This document shows positions 63,211 to 64,000 of a stretch of 64,000 bases of DNA, in pieces. The stretch comes from Papaver somniferum (lineage: Eukaryota > Streptophyta > Magnoliopsida > Ranunculales > Papaveraceae). Made by a program: the position numbers and the translations under genes. The DNA lies in the NCBI RefSeq assembly GCF_003573695.1, contig NC_039358.1, positions 230,095,560-230,159,559 of the forward strand, given 5' to 3'. Every line of letters begins with the position of its first letter. Positions within the stretch are counted from its first letter, which is position 1. The notes under the pieces are model-generated. The model saw nothing but the letters and a program-made list of their open reading frames with translations, was not told where the DNA came from and did no database searches.

Positions 63211-64000
63211 TGATCATAGGAACATTAGTGTTTCATCGTTGATCAATGGCCTCGTCATCAGCGAAATTCCTTGTTATTTATTGGTATTACTTCTTAGAGT
63301 TTGTAAGGAAGCTAGTTGATTCAAAATTTGTCGTCCCGACTCCAGATCAAGTATGTACTAATTACATTTTTATCTTGCGAATATTAATTTACCAGACAAA
63401 AAAGTAATGTTAACATGTAATGATCGGTGAGTAATAAATTGAAATCAGTATTATCATATCCTACTAGTTGTATTTATTTCTCACGGCAGTGCAAGTAGAA
63501 ATCAGTCCTCATTGGATTTGTTTGATACATTTCCTTGTTCTAGTTTCTCGTACAGGTCTATATTATGTTTGTTATTGTTGCTAATAGTAGTATTTCTGTA
63601 AGTATTATACTCACTACATGATTCTAACACTTCGGATAAATATATTAAGCAAAATATTCCTTTCTAACAAATTTTGTACTCATGGGCCCTGACATAAGGT
63701 TGAAATTTGTTACAAGTGATTTTACCAATCTCTGACAAATCCAGAGGGAGAGAAATTGGAATGTTGGTGAATGGCGTTAGCCCCGATACCAATATCTAAA
63801 TGGACAAAACGCATTGAGCTGCGGAAATCGAGATTGATGAATCGAACTCTATTGGCCAATTACACAACAATGCACCTAACTGTAACAAATATTAGAGGAT
63901 TGCCAGACACAATTCATTGAACACCTGAAAGACCATGCTACTAACTGTGACGACATAAACCAAAGTAATTTTCACATATTGGACGCGAAAAAACGGTGTA
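63211..64000. other. Spacer, nothing recognised
   Basis: AT-rich to the end of the window, with no gene or repeat I can support. Confidence 0.5.

Overview
This is nuclear DNA of a flowering plant, almost certainly a eudicot. The evidence is AT-rich non-coding sequence packed with plant retrotransposons, MITEs and tRNA-derived SINEs, plus one intact host-type gene for a small secreted cysteine-rich S-protein homologue (Plant_S1 family). That family is large in eudicots and includes the Papaver rhoeas stigma self-incompatibility protein. I cannot name the species from the sequence. Roughly three quarters of the window can be assigned to mobile elements or their relics.

Layout. 0-3 kb: S-protein homologue on the minus strand with a TATA box, an upstream 63-bp tandem repeat and two G-boxes; then a Harbinger-type MITE, a SINE and a Stowaway-type MITE. 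3.1-11.8 kb: a non-autonomous Ty3/gypsy-type LTR element (minus strand, TSD TATAT) with a tRNA-Asp-like primer site, a decayed gag with a CCHC knuckle, and no pol. 12.5-21.1 kb: Harbinger, hAT-like and other MITEs, a SINE and AT-rich spacer. 22.1-27.3 kb: a decayed Ty1/copia element (minus strand) whose 3' LTR is missing. 27.4-31.0 kb and 44.3-46.4 kb: two copies of a decayed reverse-transcriptase-like gene. Copy 1 is split by a 1.5-kb Harbinger element and copy 2 by a copia element, so each copy is the empty site for the other's insertion. 31.0-33.6 kb: a multi-exon plant mobile domain (PMD) pseudogene. 35.3-43.8 kb: an 8.4-kb LTR element with no coding capacity whose interior is dense in short stem-loops. 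46.4-56.5 kb: a copia element carrying a solo LTR, which itself carries a second solo LTR inside a 77-bp satellite-like array. 56.5-62.2 kb: related elements with 10-bp target duplications (Mutator-like) and a Helitron-like end. 62.3-64 kb: a second copy of the promoter-like repeat seen at 33.9-34.9 kb, a SINE relic and plain spacer.

How the parts relate. Only the S-protein homologue looks like a working gene. The PMD gene has at least four lesions. Neither copia element nor either gypsy-type element could move without outside enzymes. The window is most useful as a record of nested insertions: target duplications, paralogous empty sites and interrupted coding frames fix many boundaries to the base.

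The most unusual feature is that at least three unrelated element families (Harbinger-type, Mutator-like, and the 8.4-kb LTR element) carry serial short palindromes whose loop or spacing is kept while the arms change together. I could run no database search, folding or alignment. All family names rest on motifs, termini and target duplications read by eye.
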